This document shows, piece after piece, positions 48,396 to 63,618 of a stretch of 64,000 nucleotides of DNA. Made by a program: the position numbers and the translations under genes. Source of the stretch: Bacteroidota bacterium (GTDB lineage: Bacteria > Bacteroidota > Bacteroidia > Chitinophagales > Chitinophagaceae); contig VBAR01000001.1 in assembly GCA_005882315.1 (NCBI GenBank), positions 2,615,736 through 2,679,735 on the forward strand, given 5' to 3'. The notes below the pieces were generated by a model that did no database searches, had not been told where the DNA came from, and worked only from the letters and a program-made list of their open reading frames with translations. Within the stretch, counting starts at the first letter, position 1. Each line of letters begins with the position of its first letter.

Positions 48396-50045
48396 TTATT
48401 CAACTTCTTCTTTTACATTGGTTATATTTTTTACTGCTTGCACTCCAAGTCTTTCTTTAAGCTGTGTCAGGTATAAACTACGGGGTGTTACATGCTTGTC
48501 CATCGATTCTACATGACCATTCGGTTTGGTAAGATCCTGCAAACCCGAATTAAATATTACTGCATTAATACCTATATGACCAAAAGAATAGTTTTGAGCA
48601 GTAGGAGGTTGTTGAACTAAAAAATCTCCTTCGCAATTCCAGAAAACAATATTTGCTCCAGCCCAGCCAATAATGTAATCCCAATACCTGGCCGTAAGCG
48701 GTGCTTTTACATTATCATACAAACTACCATTTACCCAATGATTATGCGGCTCACTGCTCGAATAAGGATTTATAGCAGTGCAATTGAGATAAACATTGCC
48801 GCTTGCTTCTGACTGCTGCTGTACAAACGAGTGTCTTCCTTTTTGCGATACACAACGCTGTACCAGGCAAAACTGTCCATTCATGTGGAAAATAAAACGC
48901 CTTCCACCCCATCTCTGAGAAACAGGTTCTCTTGATTCACAATCCTGAACTGTTACCCATTTAGAACCTGCATTCACCTGTACCACGCTGCTCATAAAAT
49001 GCATAGCAGACATATTCCTTACCCATGCATTTTTTGTATTGGTAATATTGATAAAGTTTGAATAATGATTTTCATCGGAATAATATTCCTCCCCCTTATA
49101 CCGGTATTTAGCATCCAGTTTATCGCGGTCCATATTACCATACTCTGTTGTGCGTACTGTGGGATCATATTCTGATATACCCCGAAGATTTTCTACACCA
49201 ACATTCTCAATCCGCGGGTCATTATATTTAAATACAAATCCGCCGCCCCATTGTGTTTCAATGGCACAGAAGATGGGTGCATCAATAGTTACCGTATTCC
49301 CTTTAATATCTGTAATGATTCTGTCGTAATTAATATCAAATGGACGCCACCTGTTACGGCCAACAGTTGTACTGTCTTCTCCCAACTCCTTTATCCAATC
49401 CTCATTGCCAATACGGCGAACCATCACTTTATCTCCAACCTTAAAAGCTTTTGCTGACGTAACATTGAAACTTTTTGCACCAACCGGCACATACTTATCG
49501 GTGATTGTTTGTTTTGTTTCTTCCGAAACTTTAACCGCCGAGTCACCTGCAATATTTATCAATGCTGGTCTTCCGCCACGACCAGGACCTTGTGCCGGTT
49601 GTTGTTTAGGCGTTTTGCCAAATAATATTGTACCAACATCACTCATACCTTCACCACGCAGCACCACACCAGAAGCTTTTATATAAAGTGGTTTATCTAA
49701 TTGGTAAAAACCCATTTTCAGCAATATTGCACCTCTGAATCCATATGCATCAAACGATAAAGCAGATACACTATCAATTGCTTTTTGTATTTTATCTGAA
49801 TTATCTCCGGCAACCGGCCATACCGTTGCTTTTACCGGTACATAAGGTATAGAAACTCCACCGCCTTTGTATCCTGCATTTGAAAAGTCAGGTATCCTGT
49901 TGCCGAGACTGTCAGCAACGTAAACCAGTTTACCATCAATACCCGGATATACCAGAGATGTTGTTGGTGGAATATCCTGCGCATCGCTTACATAAACATT
50001 CATGAAGAATATCATCGAAGCAATTGAATGGATTTTACTTCTCAT
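48396..50045 (-). CDS. Secreted right-handed beta-helix protein (pectate-lyase fold)
   Basis: A 549-residue exported protein (signal peptide ending YVSDAQ). An N-terminal loop-rich part is followed by an AIDSVSALSFDAYGFRG helix/strand and repeated short strands with Asn and aromatic ladders (NFINITNTKNAWVRNMS; VVQVNAGSKWVTVQDCES; VYLNCTAINP), which indicate a parallel beta-helix. GVVLRGEGMSDVGTIL is typical of pectate-lyase-like folds. No polysaccharide lyase or GH28 active-site motif was recognised, so catalysis is uncertain. It lies 112 bases upstream of the GH51 start in the same orientation. A pectin-active lyase, hydrolase or epimerase is plausible. Confidence 0.65.
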   Translation of the reverse strand: MRSKIHSIASMIFFMNVYVSDAQDIPPTTSLVYPGIDGKLVYVADSLGNRIPDFSNAGYKGGGVSIPYVPVKATVWPVAGDNSDKIQKAIDSVSALSFDAYGFRGAILLKMGFYQLDKPLYIKASGVVLRGEGMSDVGTILFGKTPKQQPAQGPGRGGRPALINIAGDSAVKVSEETKQTITDKYVPVGAKSFNVTSAKAFKVGDKVMVRRIGNEDWIKELGEDSTTVGRNRWRPFDINYDRIITDIKGNTVTIDAPIFCAIETQWGGGFVFKYNDPRIENVGVENLRGISEYDPTVRTTEYGNMDRDKLDAKYRYKGEEYYSDENHYSNFINITNTKNAWVRNMSAMHFMSSVVQVNAGSKWVTVQDCESREPVSQRWGGRRFIFHMNGQFCLVQRCVSQKGRHSFVQQQSEASGNVYLNCTAINPYSSSEPHNHWVNGSLYDNVKAPLTARYWDYIIGWAGANIVFWNCEGDFLVQQPPTAQNYSFGHIGINAVIFNSGLQDLTKPNGHVESMDKHVTPRSLYLTQLKERLGVQAVKNITNVKEEVE

Positions 50046-50117
50046 AGCTGGTTTTTAAGTTTATATTCATTTACCGGCAATCAAGTCGATGTTGAACAGG
50101 ATTTTTCTTCCCACTTT

Positions 50118-50624
50118 CTATTTTTTATAAATAGCTTTTGTAGTGCTTTCGCCACGGGGCGAATTGGAATGAGCGACAACAGAAAGTAAGCCGTCTTTTG
50201 TCAACGTCCAGGTTTCTGTAGATTTAAATTCACTGGTTTGTCCGTCTCTTTCAAAAGTAGTCGTGGTATTGACTGTAAGTGTCGAACCGTCATCAGACCA
50301 ACTAGCTGTTGATTTTCTTTTTGAACCGCCAAAGCCTTCAGACTCGGTTACTTTGCCATCATAGGTCAATGTAACAGTAGTAGTAACAGGGTCGCCACCG
50401 TTAAAACCAGGAGTTGTTTTTGAGATTGTAATAGCATTATCTTTTTGTTCTGCCTTGACCGACCGGGCCACACGGGCGCCGAATTCACCGAGCTCACTTT
50501 TTGATTCATCTAATTTCCAATCACCGGAAAAATTAACACGTTCAGCAAGGGTGGTAAAAGAGAAAAGAACTACAGAGGGGATCAATAATGCGTATAGCAT
50601 TTTTTTAAAAGAAAACTTTTTCAT
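50118..50624 (-). CDS. Small secreted protein of unknown function
   Basis: A 168-residue protein with a signal peptide (MKKFSFKKMLYALLIPSVVL, cleavage near TTLAERV). The mature part is strongly beta: NFSGDWKLDESKSEL, ITISKTTPGF, TVTLTYDGKV, STLTVNTTTTF and ETWTLTKDGLLSVV. This type, opening with a FSGDWKLD segment, is common in Bacteroidota and has no established role; a lipocalin-like ligand-binding fold is possible. It lies 72 bases upstream of the beta-helix gene. The 236-base gap before it contains a small hairpin and may hold its promoter. Confidence 0.6.
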   Translation of the reverse strand: MKKFSFKKMLYALLIPSVVLFSFTTLAERVNFSGDWKLDESKSELGEFGARVARSVKAEQKDNAITISKTTPGFNGGDPVTTTVTLTYDGKVTESEGFGGSKRKSTASWSDDGSTLTVNTTTTFERDGQTSEFKSTETWTLTKDGLLSVVAHSNSPRGESTTKAIYKK

Positions 50625-50683
50625 ATAACAAAATTTTAAGTATTAAAAAATAAGAGCTTGAGTTAACCATTTTTATAACAGCA

Positions 50684-50701
50684 TGCTGATTACACTCAGC
50701 A
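50684..50701 (-). terminator. Possible weak terminator hairpin after the cupin gene
   Basis: TGCTGA (50684-50689) pairs perfectly with TCAGCA (50696-50701) around a 6-base loop. On the minus strand it is followed by a short T/A-rich tract rather than a clean T run, so termination is uncertain. The surrounding gap (50625-50860) shows nothing else. Confidence 0.3.
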
Positions 50702-50860
50702 GGAACTGCAAAGAAGATAACTGTTAAGAGATTCTCCCCGAACTGTATCAAAATTTATTTTAAAAGCTTTGGCATCTTTATCATTATTATTAAAGCATCT
50801 CAGATCAATCGCTGTTGCCCACATTAATTACCGATCACGACAACCTGCTTAAAGTTTTTA

Positions 50861-52075
50861 TCACTGGTTATCATCACCCATAACATCATAGCCACGCCAT
50901 TTGAATTCTTTTACAAGTGCGGCTGCCGCAGGCCATGCAATCTTGTGCTGTGGGCTCGCCACCCAATTTCTTCTGTCTTCTTCAGTAGCAAAAGAAATTT
51001 GTATCGAGTAATTATAATTTGTTGGTTCGGCCTGTATTTCTTTACTGATGTTTTCCGGAAAGAGGCGCAATAACTTTGAACCAACATAACCTTTTTGTAC
51101 TATCATGGCAGGCACATAAATAGAGTGATACATTTTTTCAAAAGCATCACTGTTTTCTTTGGGTACAACAAAATCCATTTGCAATAGTATTGCCTTAGGT
51201 TTGGCAAGCTGTTTCAGGTTGTCAGGATTTTTCTGTTGTTTAGAAACCGCAATACCAATCACCAGCAATTCAAGTTCTTCTTTTCCGGTGTTAGTAAAAT
51301 TCAGTTTCTCGCCCAGCAATCCATAAAAAGCATCATCTGTTTTTATTGTTGCAGTATCTGTATTAATGCCAATGATACCCGAACCTTTAATTACATAATA
51401 CACTTCTTCAAATCCTTCAAGCTGTCTTGGGCCTGCAATACTACCTGCTGGTATTGTTAAGTGATCAACATGATCCCAACTCGTTGAAAAAACATCAGGT
51501 CCTAGTATGCGGCGATACAGGATGCCATTGCCGGGGTAAGTATTATTATTGGGTTTTAGTAATTCTTTTTTCAGTTGACTGGAAGCAAATTGCGGAATGG
51601 GATCCAGCTTGGCGCCAACACGATCATCACCTAAATCAAAATTATCTCCGCGTCCTTTTGTAGTACTCACAGCAAAATTCATCCAGCGAAGAGAAGTCTT
51701 ACCTGGATTATAAATTCCATGAGAGTTGCCCATTTTGCAGGGTACCAAAGCCGGTCCTTTTATTTTGGAAGTACGTCCATTGATAGTAAACTCCGCTTCG
51801 CCATCAAGTATAACAAACATTTCTTCAATGGTATGATGAAAATGGTGTCCGATACCCGATTTAGCATTGATAGATCCGGTGTGCAGGTAAAGGAAGTTGG
51901 TGGATAATTCAGTGCGGCCGATCAGTTGGGTGAATCCCATTTTCCCGGCCCCGGCATGCACAGCAGACAGTTCTCTGTACTTTGACGGATCGTTATGCAT
52001 TACACGTTTACTTAAAGATTGCGCTGAGGAAGATATTGTAATAATTACTGTCAATAGTAAAAGCAAGCGGTTCAT
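50861..52075 (-). CDS. Secreted double-cupin protein with C-terminal dimeric alpha/beta-barrel domain
   Basis: A 404-residue protein with a signal peptide (MNRLLLLLTVIITISSSAQ). The first cupin (about residues 45-140) has the metal motif GHHFHHTIEEMFVILDGE with a later NSHGIYNPG histidine. The second (about 190-275) has EGFEEVYYVIKGSG and lacks the clear His pair. Residues about 290-400 look like an antibiotic-biosynthesis-monooxygenase-type ferredoxin-like domain (ILLQMDFVVPKENSDAFEKM; YSIQISFATEEDRRNW). This three-domain order is unfamiliar to me. It could be a sugar isomerase, dioxygenase or sensor. It lies 75 bases downstream of the PQQ dehydrogenase gene, suggesting a shared role in sugar oxidation. 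Confidence 0.65.
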   Translation of the reverse strand: MNRLLLLLTVIITISSSAQSLSKRVMHNDPSKYRELSAVHAGAGKMGFTQLIGRTELSTNFLYLHTGSINAKSGIGHHFHHTIEEMFVILDGEAEFTINGRTSKIKGPALVPCKMGNSHGIYNPGKTSLRWMNFAVSTTKGRGDNFDLGDDRVGAKLDPIPQFASSQLKKELLKPNNNTYPGNGILYRRILGPDVFSTSWDHVDHLTIPAGSIAGPRQLEGFEEVYYVIKGSGIIGINTDTATIKTDDAFYGLLGEKLNFTNTGKEELELLVIGIAVSKQQKNPDNLKQLAKPKAILLQMDFVVPKENSDAFEKMYHSIYVPAMIVQKGYVGSKLLRLFPENISKEIQAEPTNYNYSIQISFATEEDRRNWVASPQHKIAWPAAAALVKEFKWRGYDVMGDDNQ

Positions 52076-52150
52076 AATTTTCAGTTTTGGTTATCTATAA
52101 AACAATTAAGACATTTAATAAAATATCCTGGTACAATATATTTTTATCAT

Positions 52151-54397
52151 TTACTGCGCTGGAAGCGCATATACAACATATCCCCGTGGCAATGCCCCGG
52201 GATCTTTGGAATGATCATAACTATCCCTTGTAAAATTGTTGGTAGCATTAACTACCAGGTATTGCTTGCCGTTTAATTCATACATCACCGGCTGGGCATT
52301 AGACTCATAACTAAGCGTCGTTTCCCACAGGAGTTTACCACTATCTGAATCGTATGCATATAATTTTCCTCCCTTGCCGGTACAGAATAGAACTCCTGTA
52401 GAAGTAACCACGATTCCTTTTCTTTGCGAACCGTTTACAGCACCGGTACTTTTATCACCTGCCTTTGATGTTTTAGCATCTTCACCCAATGGTTGTTTCC
52501 ATTTAACAGTGCCCGTATTAAGATCATACGCCATAACCCATGCCCATGTGGGACCTAATAGATCAGGCCATGCAGTACCATAATCTGTTGAATAACGATT
52601 TTTAGGACGAGCTACCCCAACAGGGTATTCAGACATTGGCGGAACAGGTTTCACATCAGGTTTTACCGTTGCACCTCCTGAAGCTACTACCGGACCTTCG
52701 GGCATTTTAGTTTCTGTATTTCTTCTTGGCCCGCCACCAAATCTCGATATTGTACCTCCTAAGTAACGGTATATAGCTGTTATTCTTTGTTCATCAACAT
52801 GAGGAAAACCGGGCATTTGACCGCGGCCCACATTTATTAAAGTTTTAAAATCATCAAAGGTGATACGCTGTCCTGCATTAATGATCGAAGGCGCTATACC
52901 TCTTCCTGTCATATTATCTCCATGACAGGACTTGCAGCTGGTACTATATAATGTTTGCACTTTTTGTTTATCATCTGCAGACATTAATTCCCGCGGAGAT
53001 TTTATTCTTTCGAGTTTATAAACCGAAACATATTCCTGTGTCAATATATATAGCATTCCTTTGCCGGGATCAGAAGCCGTATTGCCAAAGTTCACACCAC
53101 CCAGTGCACCTGGTAACATGATCGTTTCATATTTATCGGATGGCGGAACAAATAATCCTGATTTAGCGGAGTCGATCCTTTTGTACCATTTTTTCTTTTC
53201 ATCTTCAGAATAAAAAGGATTGATCATGTCTTTTGTCACTTCGTGTCTTGTAAAGCTGGGTACAACGGTTGGAATAGGTTGTGTAGGCCATGATTTTTCG
53301 CCGGGCATCTTGCTCGCTGGAAAAGGTTTTTCTTCAATAGGGAAAATAGGTTTTCCTGTTACACGATCGAATACAAATACGAAACCATGTTTGGTAGCTA
53401 TAGCTACAGCATCAATTTGTTTACCATTGCGGTTTACAGTTAATAATTGCGGAGCAGAAGCAAGATCATAATCCCACAAATCATGATGCACAGTCTGGAA
53501 ATGCCAGATGCGTTTACCTGTACGGACATTTATTGCTACGAGACAATTACCAAAGAGATTGCTTCCAAGACGGTCTGCACCATAAAAATCAAATGTTGGT
53601 GAGCCAAGAGGTAAGTAGGCAATGCCTCTTTTGACATCTACCGATATTTCACTCCATACATTTGTGCCGCCTACATATTTATATGCATCTTTTGGCCAGG
53701 TATTGTAACCAAATTCTCCGGGATGAGGAATCGTATGGAATGTCCAAACCCTTTTGCCTGTAACAATGTTATAGGCTCTTATGTGTCCGGGAGGAGAAAA
53801 ATATCCTTCACCCGGTGCAGATCCCATAATTATTAAATCTTCGAATATTACTCCCGGCATCATAGATTGCATTCTCCGGATAGATGAAACGGGACGGTCG
53901 AGCCCTTCTCTCATATCCACATACCCATTCTTACCAAAGGTCGTAATTGATTTTCCTGTCAGTGCATCTATCGCCTGCAATGTATTGTTGAGTGTAAAAA
54001 CCAAGCGTCTGTCTTTTCTGTCTTTACTTTCCCAATAGTTAATTCCTCTCCGGGTCAGTCCCTGCAGGTTGGCATGTATCCATATCTCTTTACCTGTTTG
54101 TGCATTGACAGCAACAAGGGAATAATTTTTTGCCATCACATACATAATTGTATCTACAAGGATAGGACTGAAAAAATTAAAAACAGAATCCATAGTAGGA
54201 TAAACCCAGGCTACCTGCATCTGGTTCACATTTTCTTTGGTAATCTGGGACGCATTAAAATACTTTGACTGATCCGGGCTGCCTCCATAATGTGTCCAGC
54301 TTTTGTGTTCATTATCCGGCAAGAAATCATTAATGGTTGCATAGGCAAAGCAACAAAATACAAGAATGGCTACGGTAATTTTGGTTCTTTGTTTCAT
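52151..54397 (-). CDS. PQQ-dependent sugar dehydrogenase with inserted cytochrome c domain
   Basis: A 748-residue exported quinoprotein. It has an N-terminal signal or anchor helix, then an eight-bladed propeller of the membrane glucose-dehydrogenase type: WTHYGGSPDQSKYF at the start and VHHDLWDYDLASAP at about 303-315. A cytochrome c domain with CKSCH (Cys488, Cys491, His492) is inserted at about 475-540, and the last blades follow (GTAWPDLLGPTWAWVM; KQYLVVNATN). Enzymes of this type oxidise aldoses at C1 to lactones and pass electrons through the haem to the respiratory chain. The window's lactonases are the expected partners. No PQQ synthesis genes are present here. The sugar is not certain; L-arabinose or D-xylose fit the context. 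Confidence 0.87.
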   Translation of the reverse strand: MKQRTKITVAILVFCCFAYATINDFLPDNEHKSWTHYGGSPDQSKYFNASQITKENVNQMQVAWVYPTMDSVFNFFSPILVDTIMYVMAKNYSLVAVNAQTGKEIWIHANLQGLTRRGINYWESKDRKDRRLVFTLNNTLQAIDALTGKSITTFGKNGYVDMREGLDRPVSSIRRMQSMMPGVIFEDLIIMGSAPGEGYFSPPGHIRAYNIVTGKRVWTFHTIPHPGEFGYNTWPKDAYKYVGGTNVWSEISVDVKRGIAYLPLGSPTFDFYGADRLGSNLFGNCLVAINVRTGKRIWHFQTVHHDLWDYDLASAPQLLTVNRNGKQIDAVAIATKHGFVFVFDRVTGKPIFPIEEKPFPASKMPGEKSWPTQPIPTVVPSFTRHEVTKDMINPFYSEDEKKKWYKRIDSAKSGLFVPPSDKYETIMLPGALGGVNFGNTASDPGKGMLYILTQEYVSVYKLERIKSPRELMSADDKQKVQTLYSTSCKSCHGDNMTGRGIAPSIINAGQRITFDDFKTLINVGRGQMPGFPHVDEQRITAIYRYLGGTISRFGGGPRRNTETKMPEGPVVASGGATVKPDVKPVPPMSEYPVGVARPKNRYSTDYGTAWPDLLGPTWAWVMAYDLNTGTVKWKQPLGEDAKTSKAGDKSTGAVNGSQRKGIVVTSTGVLFCTGKGGKLYAYDSDSGKLLWETTLSYESNAQPVMYELNGKQYLVVNATNNFTRDSYDHSKDPGALPRGYVVYALPAQ

Positions 54398-54548
54398 TTA
54401 GCAAGAATGTTTTATTGAACAATTTGTAATACGTTATGTATAGGATTTTTTTTAAAATAAATATTGATGATAAACGAAAATTAAAATATGATAATATTTT
54501 TCAACACGGTAAAACGTTTCAAGGTTTTATATTTTGGTTCATAAAAAA

Positions 54549-57215
54549 TTACTTTTTTTTCTCCAGCGACTTAATCCATTCGGCAATTTGAGTTAGCTCA
54601 CTTTTTGGTACGTGTAACATCGGCGGCATTTTTGTAGCATACCCGGACCAGTTGGCCGGGTTAGGCTTTTGAATGAGCTGCACAATTTGTGCTACAGAAT
54701 ATTTCTTTGTTGCTATTTCCATATATGAAGGTCCAATCAGTTTGTTAACCGGATTATGACAAGTCAGGCAAGTATTTTTTTGTAACAATGGTTGTACCAG
54801 TGCATATGTTATTTTTTTAACTGCAGGTGTTGATTTAACAACCGGTTTTTTGTTTTTAGCTGTAGAGGCACTCTTTGATGCAGGAGTAGTATTATTAGCA
54901 ACGGTATCAATATTTGCCTTAACAATTGAAGGTGCCGGAGTCCCCGTTTCCAATTCCTGCAATGTCCACAAGTTTATTCTTGATTCATTTTGTTTTCTTA
55001 TTTTGGCAACTTCAGCAACGGAAACAAATGGCGATATGGTATCCGTTGGCCTGCGAAACCGACGTCCCGCATTTCCAAATTCATAGCGGATATAATTTAC
55101 TACCGAAGCAACCCATTCATCTGAATTAGCGCCAAGCGATGGCATTACGGCAGGATACTCTTTTCCATCAACAGGCCCGGTTAAGCCATGTAATAATATT
55201 TTTACAAGAAGTGATTTATCTAAGTCCATTCTTTTTGATTCCGGAAGAGGTGGAGCAGCGAGGTTGGTAGTTCCTGCAACTACCACTCCCTTACCGCCAG
55301 GACCATGACAGGTAATACAAAGTGCATTGAAAACAGTTACACCTCCTAAAATAGATTTTCTCTCTTCAACAGGAATATTAGCCAATCTGCTTCCGTATGT
55401 TTTAATATCCGTATTTCGGTCCATGGATCTTTTAGCGGCTGCAAACATTTCATTGGAAGTATTTGCTTTCGACAATTCATATGCAAACGATGTATCGTTT
55501 TTCGGCCTGATGCTGTAAAATGTATAATACAATTGCAATCTTACATCATGCGATGGATCGTTTTTTAACCCGGAAACTTTAGTAATTATATCGCCATCAT
55601 CTTTCTTAAGATAAGATTCGCTTATGATTACAGCTGCTTTTCTGATTTGCGGATGTTCATCTTTCAACGCAGTATATAGAATGTCACGATCTATTGCTTC
55701 CAAACCTTCCAGTGTCCATAATGCATGCAGACGGGCAAGTGGAGAAGGCTTTGCCGGTAAAGTAGCTTGTTCTCCATGAACAATTTGTTTTAATGCCGGT
55801 ACTACAGATTTATCGTTTAGTAAAATGATCTGCTTTTGTGCATTGTCTCTCCACCATCCATTTGCATGATCCAGATAGGATACCAGTTTGCTTGCTGGTT
55901 CATCCAGCATTTTAGGTTTTTCTCCCTGCTTGTAGCCATCATATACCAGCCGGTAAATTCTTCCATGTCCTGTGTTTTTTGCCATTTCCATAGCATCAAT
56001 TTTTTTTCGAAGAAATGATCCCGGTCTTGTCCAGTTACCCTGCTGAATAATGCCTCTATGCATATCAACAATGTAAAGATTTCCATCAGGCCCTGTATAA
56101 GAATTCACAGGTCGGAAATTCATATCAGTAGAGGCAATAAATTCCTGGCGGTAATATGCGTTCTGAACAGTTATCTTCCCTTTGAGATTAATCACTTTTG
56201 CACGACGGATAATCCTTCCAACCGGTTCACAAATAATATAATCACCCACCATGTTACCGGGTAATGTATTGCCCCGGTAAATAGATTGTCCGCAGGCTCC
56301 GGTAAAGTGATTCAATGTACTATCAGCCCGCAAACGCATCAAACCTCCCTGCACGTCGGGTGTTGAAATAATAGGCCACACCTCCTGGAAATCGTTATTG
56401 GCCTGGTCGGGCATATCAAGTGCTCCATAGGATGGATTCATTTGCACCCGTACCAATGGGCTTTCTGCACCGGCATTACTAAGAAATAAACGACCATAGT
56501 TATCGTGTGTTACTCCCCACTGGCCTCCGGGTCCTGAATAAATAGAATCAGCCAGCATCATACCATTCTTATAGCGGAAACGCACCGGGTCGTAGGTGAT
56601 ATAAATATTATTATCCAGGTTCCAATCAAGACCACTCCGTTGATGCTCCATATTAGCATCTGCCATCCGGTAATCATCTTTTTGAAATACGGTTCTTTTC
56701 TTGTCAGCTTTTCCATCACCGTCGGAATCTTTATATGCATTGATAGTAATGGTATTTGTTTCGTTAACAAGTAGCTCATGATTCACACATAGGATCATTC
56801 TTGGTAATAACAAACTATCGATAAACACCGAACTCTTGTCCATTTTACCATCATTATCTATATCCTCCAGCAATGATATCCGGCTAAAAGGCTTCTGTTC
56901 ATTCGATGCATCAGCATCTAACATATACGTAAGCATTTCTGCTACATACATTCTTGCATTGCCATCCCATGCAATGGCAACAGGTTCTTTTATCATTGGT
57001 TCACTTGCCACCAGTTCCAGGTGATAGCCGGCAGGAAGATTAAAAGATTTTAAACTTTGTTCTGGATTCAGGTATTCAACAGAGGGAGTGGAATCAAATA
57101 TGCGTGTAGGATAAGGGTTACCAACCTGCTTCCGAATGGTGCCTTTGGGTGCACTACAGTTATATATGATCACACATGATACGAGTAAACAGATAATGAA
57201 ATACGCTTTTCTCAT
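54549..57215 (-). CDS. Haem-c lipoprotein, membrane-bound dehydrogenase-like with two cytochrome c domains
   Basis: An 888-residue lipoprotein (lipobox ending IIYNC, Cys20). It contains an N-terminal propeller of the putative membrane-bound dehydrogenase family (LVASEPMIKEPVAIAWD; GRMYVAEML-like strand), a HEAT-like helical middle (about 460-600), a cytochrome c domain with CITCHGPGGKG (about residue 637) and, after an Ala/Pro/Lys-rich linker, a C-terminal cytochrome with CLTCHNP and a distal Met segment (ATKMPPML). It probably carries electrons to or from a sugar oxidation on the periplasmic side. It is 151 bases upstream of the PQQ dehydrogenase gene. Substrate unknown; it could be an electron-transfer partner. 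Confidence 0.8.
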   Translation of the reverse strand: MRKAYFIICLLVSCVIIYNCSAPKGTIRKQVGNPYPTRIFDSTPSVEYLNPEQSLKSFNLPAGYHLELVASEPMIKEPVAIAWDGNARMYVAEMLTYMLDADASNEQKPFSRISLLEDIDNDGKMDKSSVFIDSLLLPRMILCVNHELLVNETNTITINAYKDSDGDGKADKKRTVFQKDDYRMADANMEHQRSGLDWNLDNNIYITYDPVRFRYKNGMMLADSIYSGPGGQWGVTHDNYGRLFLSNAGAESPLVRVQMNPSYGALDMPDQANNDFQEVWPIISTPDVQGGLMRLRADSTLNHFTGACGQSIYRGNTLPGNMVGDYIICEPVGRIIRRAKVINLKGKITVQNAYYRQEFIASTDMNFRPVNSYTGPDGNLYIVDMHRGIIQQGNWTRPGSFLRKKIDAMEMAKNTGHGRIYRLVYDGYKQGEKPKMLDEPASKLVSYLDHANGWWRDNAQKQIILLNDKSVVPALKQIVHGEQATLPAKPSPLARLHALWTLEGLEAIDRDILYTALKDEHPQIRKAAVIISESYLKKDDGDIITKVSGLKNDPSHDVRLQLYYTFYSIRPKNDTSFAYELSKANTSNEMFAAAKRSMDRNTDIKTYGSRLANIPVEERKSILGGVTVFNALCITCHGPGGKGVVVAGTTNLAAPPLPESKRMDLDKSLLVKILLHGLTGPVDGKEYPAVMPSLGANSDEWVASVVNYIRYEFGNAGRRFRRPTDTISPFVSVAEVAKIRKQNESRINLWTLQELETGTPAPSIVKANIDTVANNTTPASKSASTAKNKKPVVKSTPAVKKITYALVQPLLQKNTCLTCHNPVNKLIGPSYMEIATKKYSVAQIVQLIQKPNPANWSGYATKMPPMLHVPKSELTQIAEWIKSLEKKK

Positions 57216-57235
57216 TGTAAAAAATAAATGGGTAA

Positions 57236-58006
57236 TTACTTAACTGATGCAATCCGTTTTAATTCGGGATCAGCACCCATCGCATATTTGATGCCGCCTA
57301 ATACATGTTGAAGGAACAATGGATCTTCCCATGATTTATTATCGTGGCCCAGGGCAGTATAAAAACCTCTTCCTCCATCAAACTCATGATACCAGGCCAT
57401 TGGATGATCGTCACCATTACCGCCGCCGGAATAACTGCTTTCGTCAATAGTAATCAGGATTTTCAAATCGGTGCCGATCCACTTGAAATTATATAGTTCA
57501 TCAGAACGCTTCCATACTTTTGGAAGGTGGGCCGTAGCAATATTATTTTCGTCCACGATATTGAAAACTGCTTCCTGTGGCCTTGGATGATTTTTAAAAT
57601 AAGCACCGTTCAATTCGCCAAACCAGGCCCAATCATATTCAGTATCGGCTGCAGAATGTAATCCAAAATAACCACCTCCATTCCGGATAAACTTTTCAAA
57701 TTCTTTTTGTTGCTCATCATTCAATACATTGCCTGTCGTGCACAGAAAAATCACAGCAGTATATTGCTTTAAATTTTCTGCAGTAAAGATGTCTGAACTT
57801 TCTGTAGTATCAACATCAAATTTATTTTTTTGTCCCAGCTCTATAATATATTTTTTTCCCGCCACAATGGATGAGGTATGGCGGTAGCCGGCGGTTTTAC
57901 TGAATACTAAAATTTTCTTTTGTTTCTTTTTGAGAGAATAGCTGCTCATACTTATAACCAATGCACCCAACAAAAAGAGTAAAAGAGATAATCTGCTTGT
58001 TTTCAT
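57236..58006 (-). CDS. Secreted ThuA-domain protein
   Basis: The ATG at 58006 begins the signal peptide (MKTSRLSLLLFLLGALVIS); the frame extends 27 codons upstream but those residues do not look coding. The 256-residue product is a class I glutamine-amidotransferase-like ThuA domain: ILVFSKTAGYRHTS at the start, VIFLCTTGNVLN, GGGYFGLHSAADTEYDW, a NHPRPQEAVF segment and GRGFYTALGHDNKSW. ThuA proteins are linked to trehalose use and to keto-sugar metabolism, but no reaction is firmly established for most. It is 20 bases upstream of the haem-c lipoprotein gene, so both are probably translated from one transcript. Confidence 0.85.
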   Translation of the reverse strand: MKTSRLSLLLFLLGALVISMSSYSLKKKQKKILVFSKTAGYRHTSSIVAGKKYIIELGQKNKFDVDTTESSDIFTAENLKQYTAVIFLCTTGNVLNDEQQKEFEKFIRNGGGYFGLHSAADTEYDWAWFGELNGAYFKNHPRPQEAVFNIVDENNIATAHLPKVWKRSDELYNFKWIGTDLKILITIDESSYSGGGNGDDHPMAWYHEFDGGRGFYTALGHDNKSWEDPLFLQHVLGGIKYAMGADPELKRIASVK

Positions 58007-58115
58007 TTTCTGCGACTTTAAAAACATATAAAAAAAATCATAAAAGCTTGCTAAGACGATAAATGAATAAAAACCTTTTCCAACCAAGAGTTTATTTGAA
58101 CAATTTTATACTACT

Positions 58116-61339
<3,224 letters not shown>

Positions 61340-61364
61340 TTTTTTGTTTTGTATAGTTTAGAAG

Positions 61365-63618
<2,254 letters not shown>

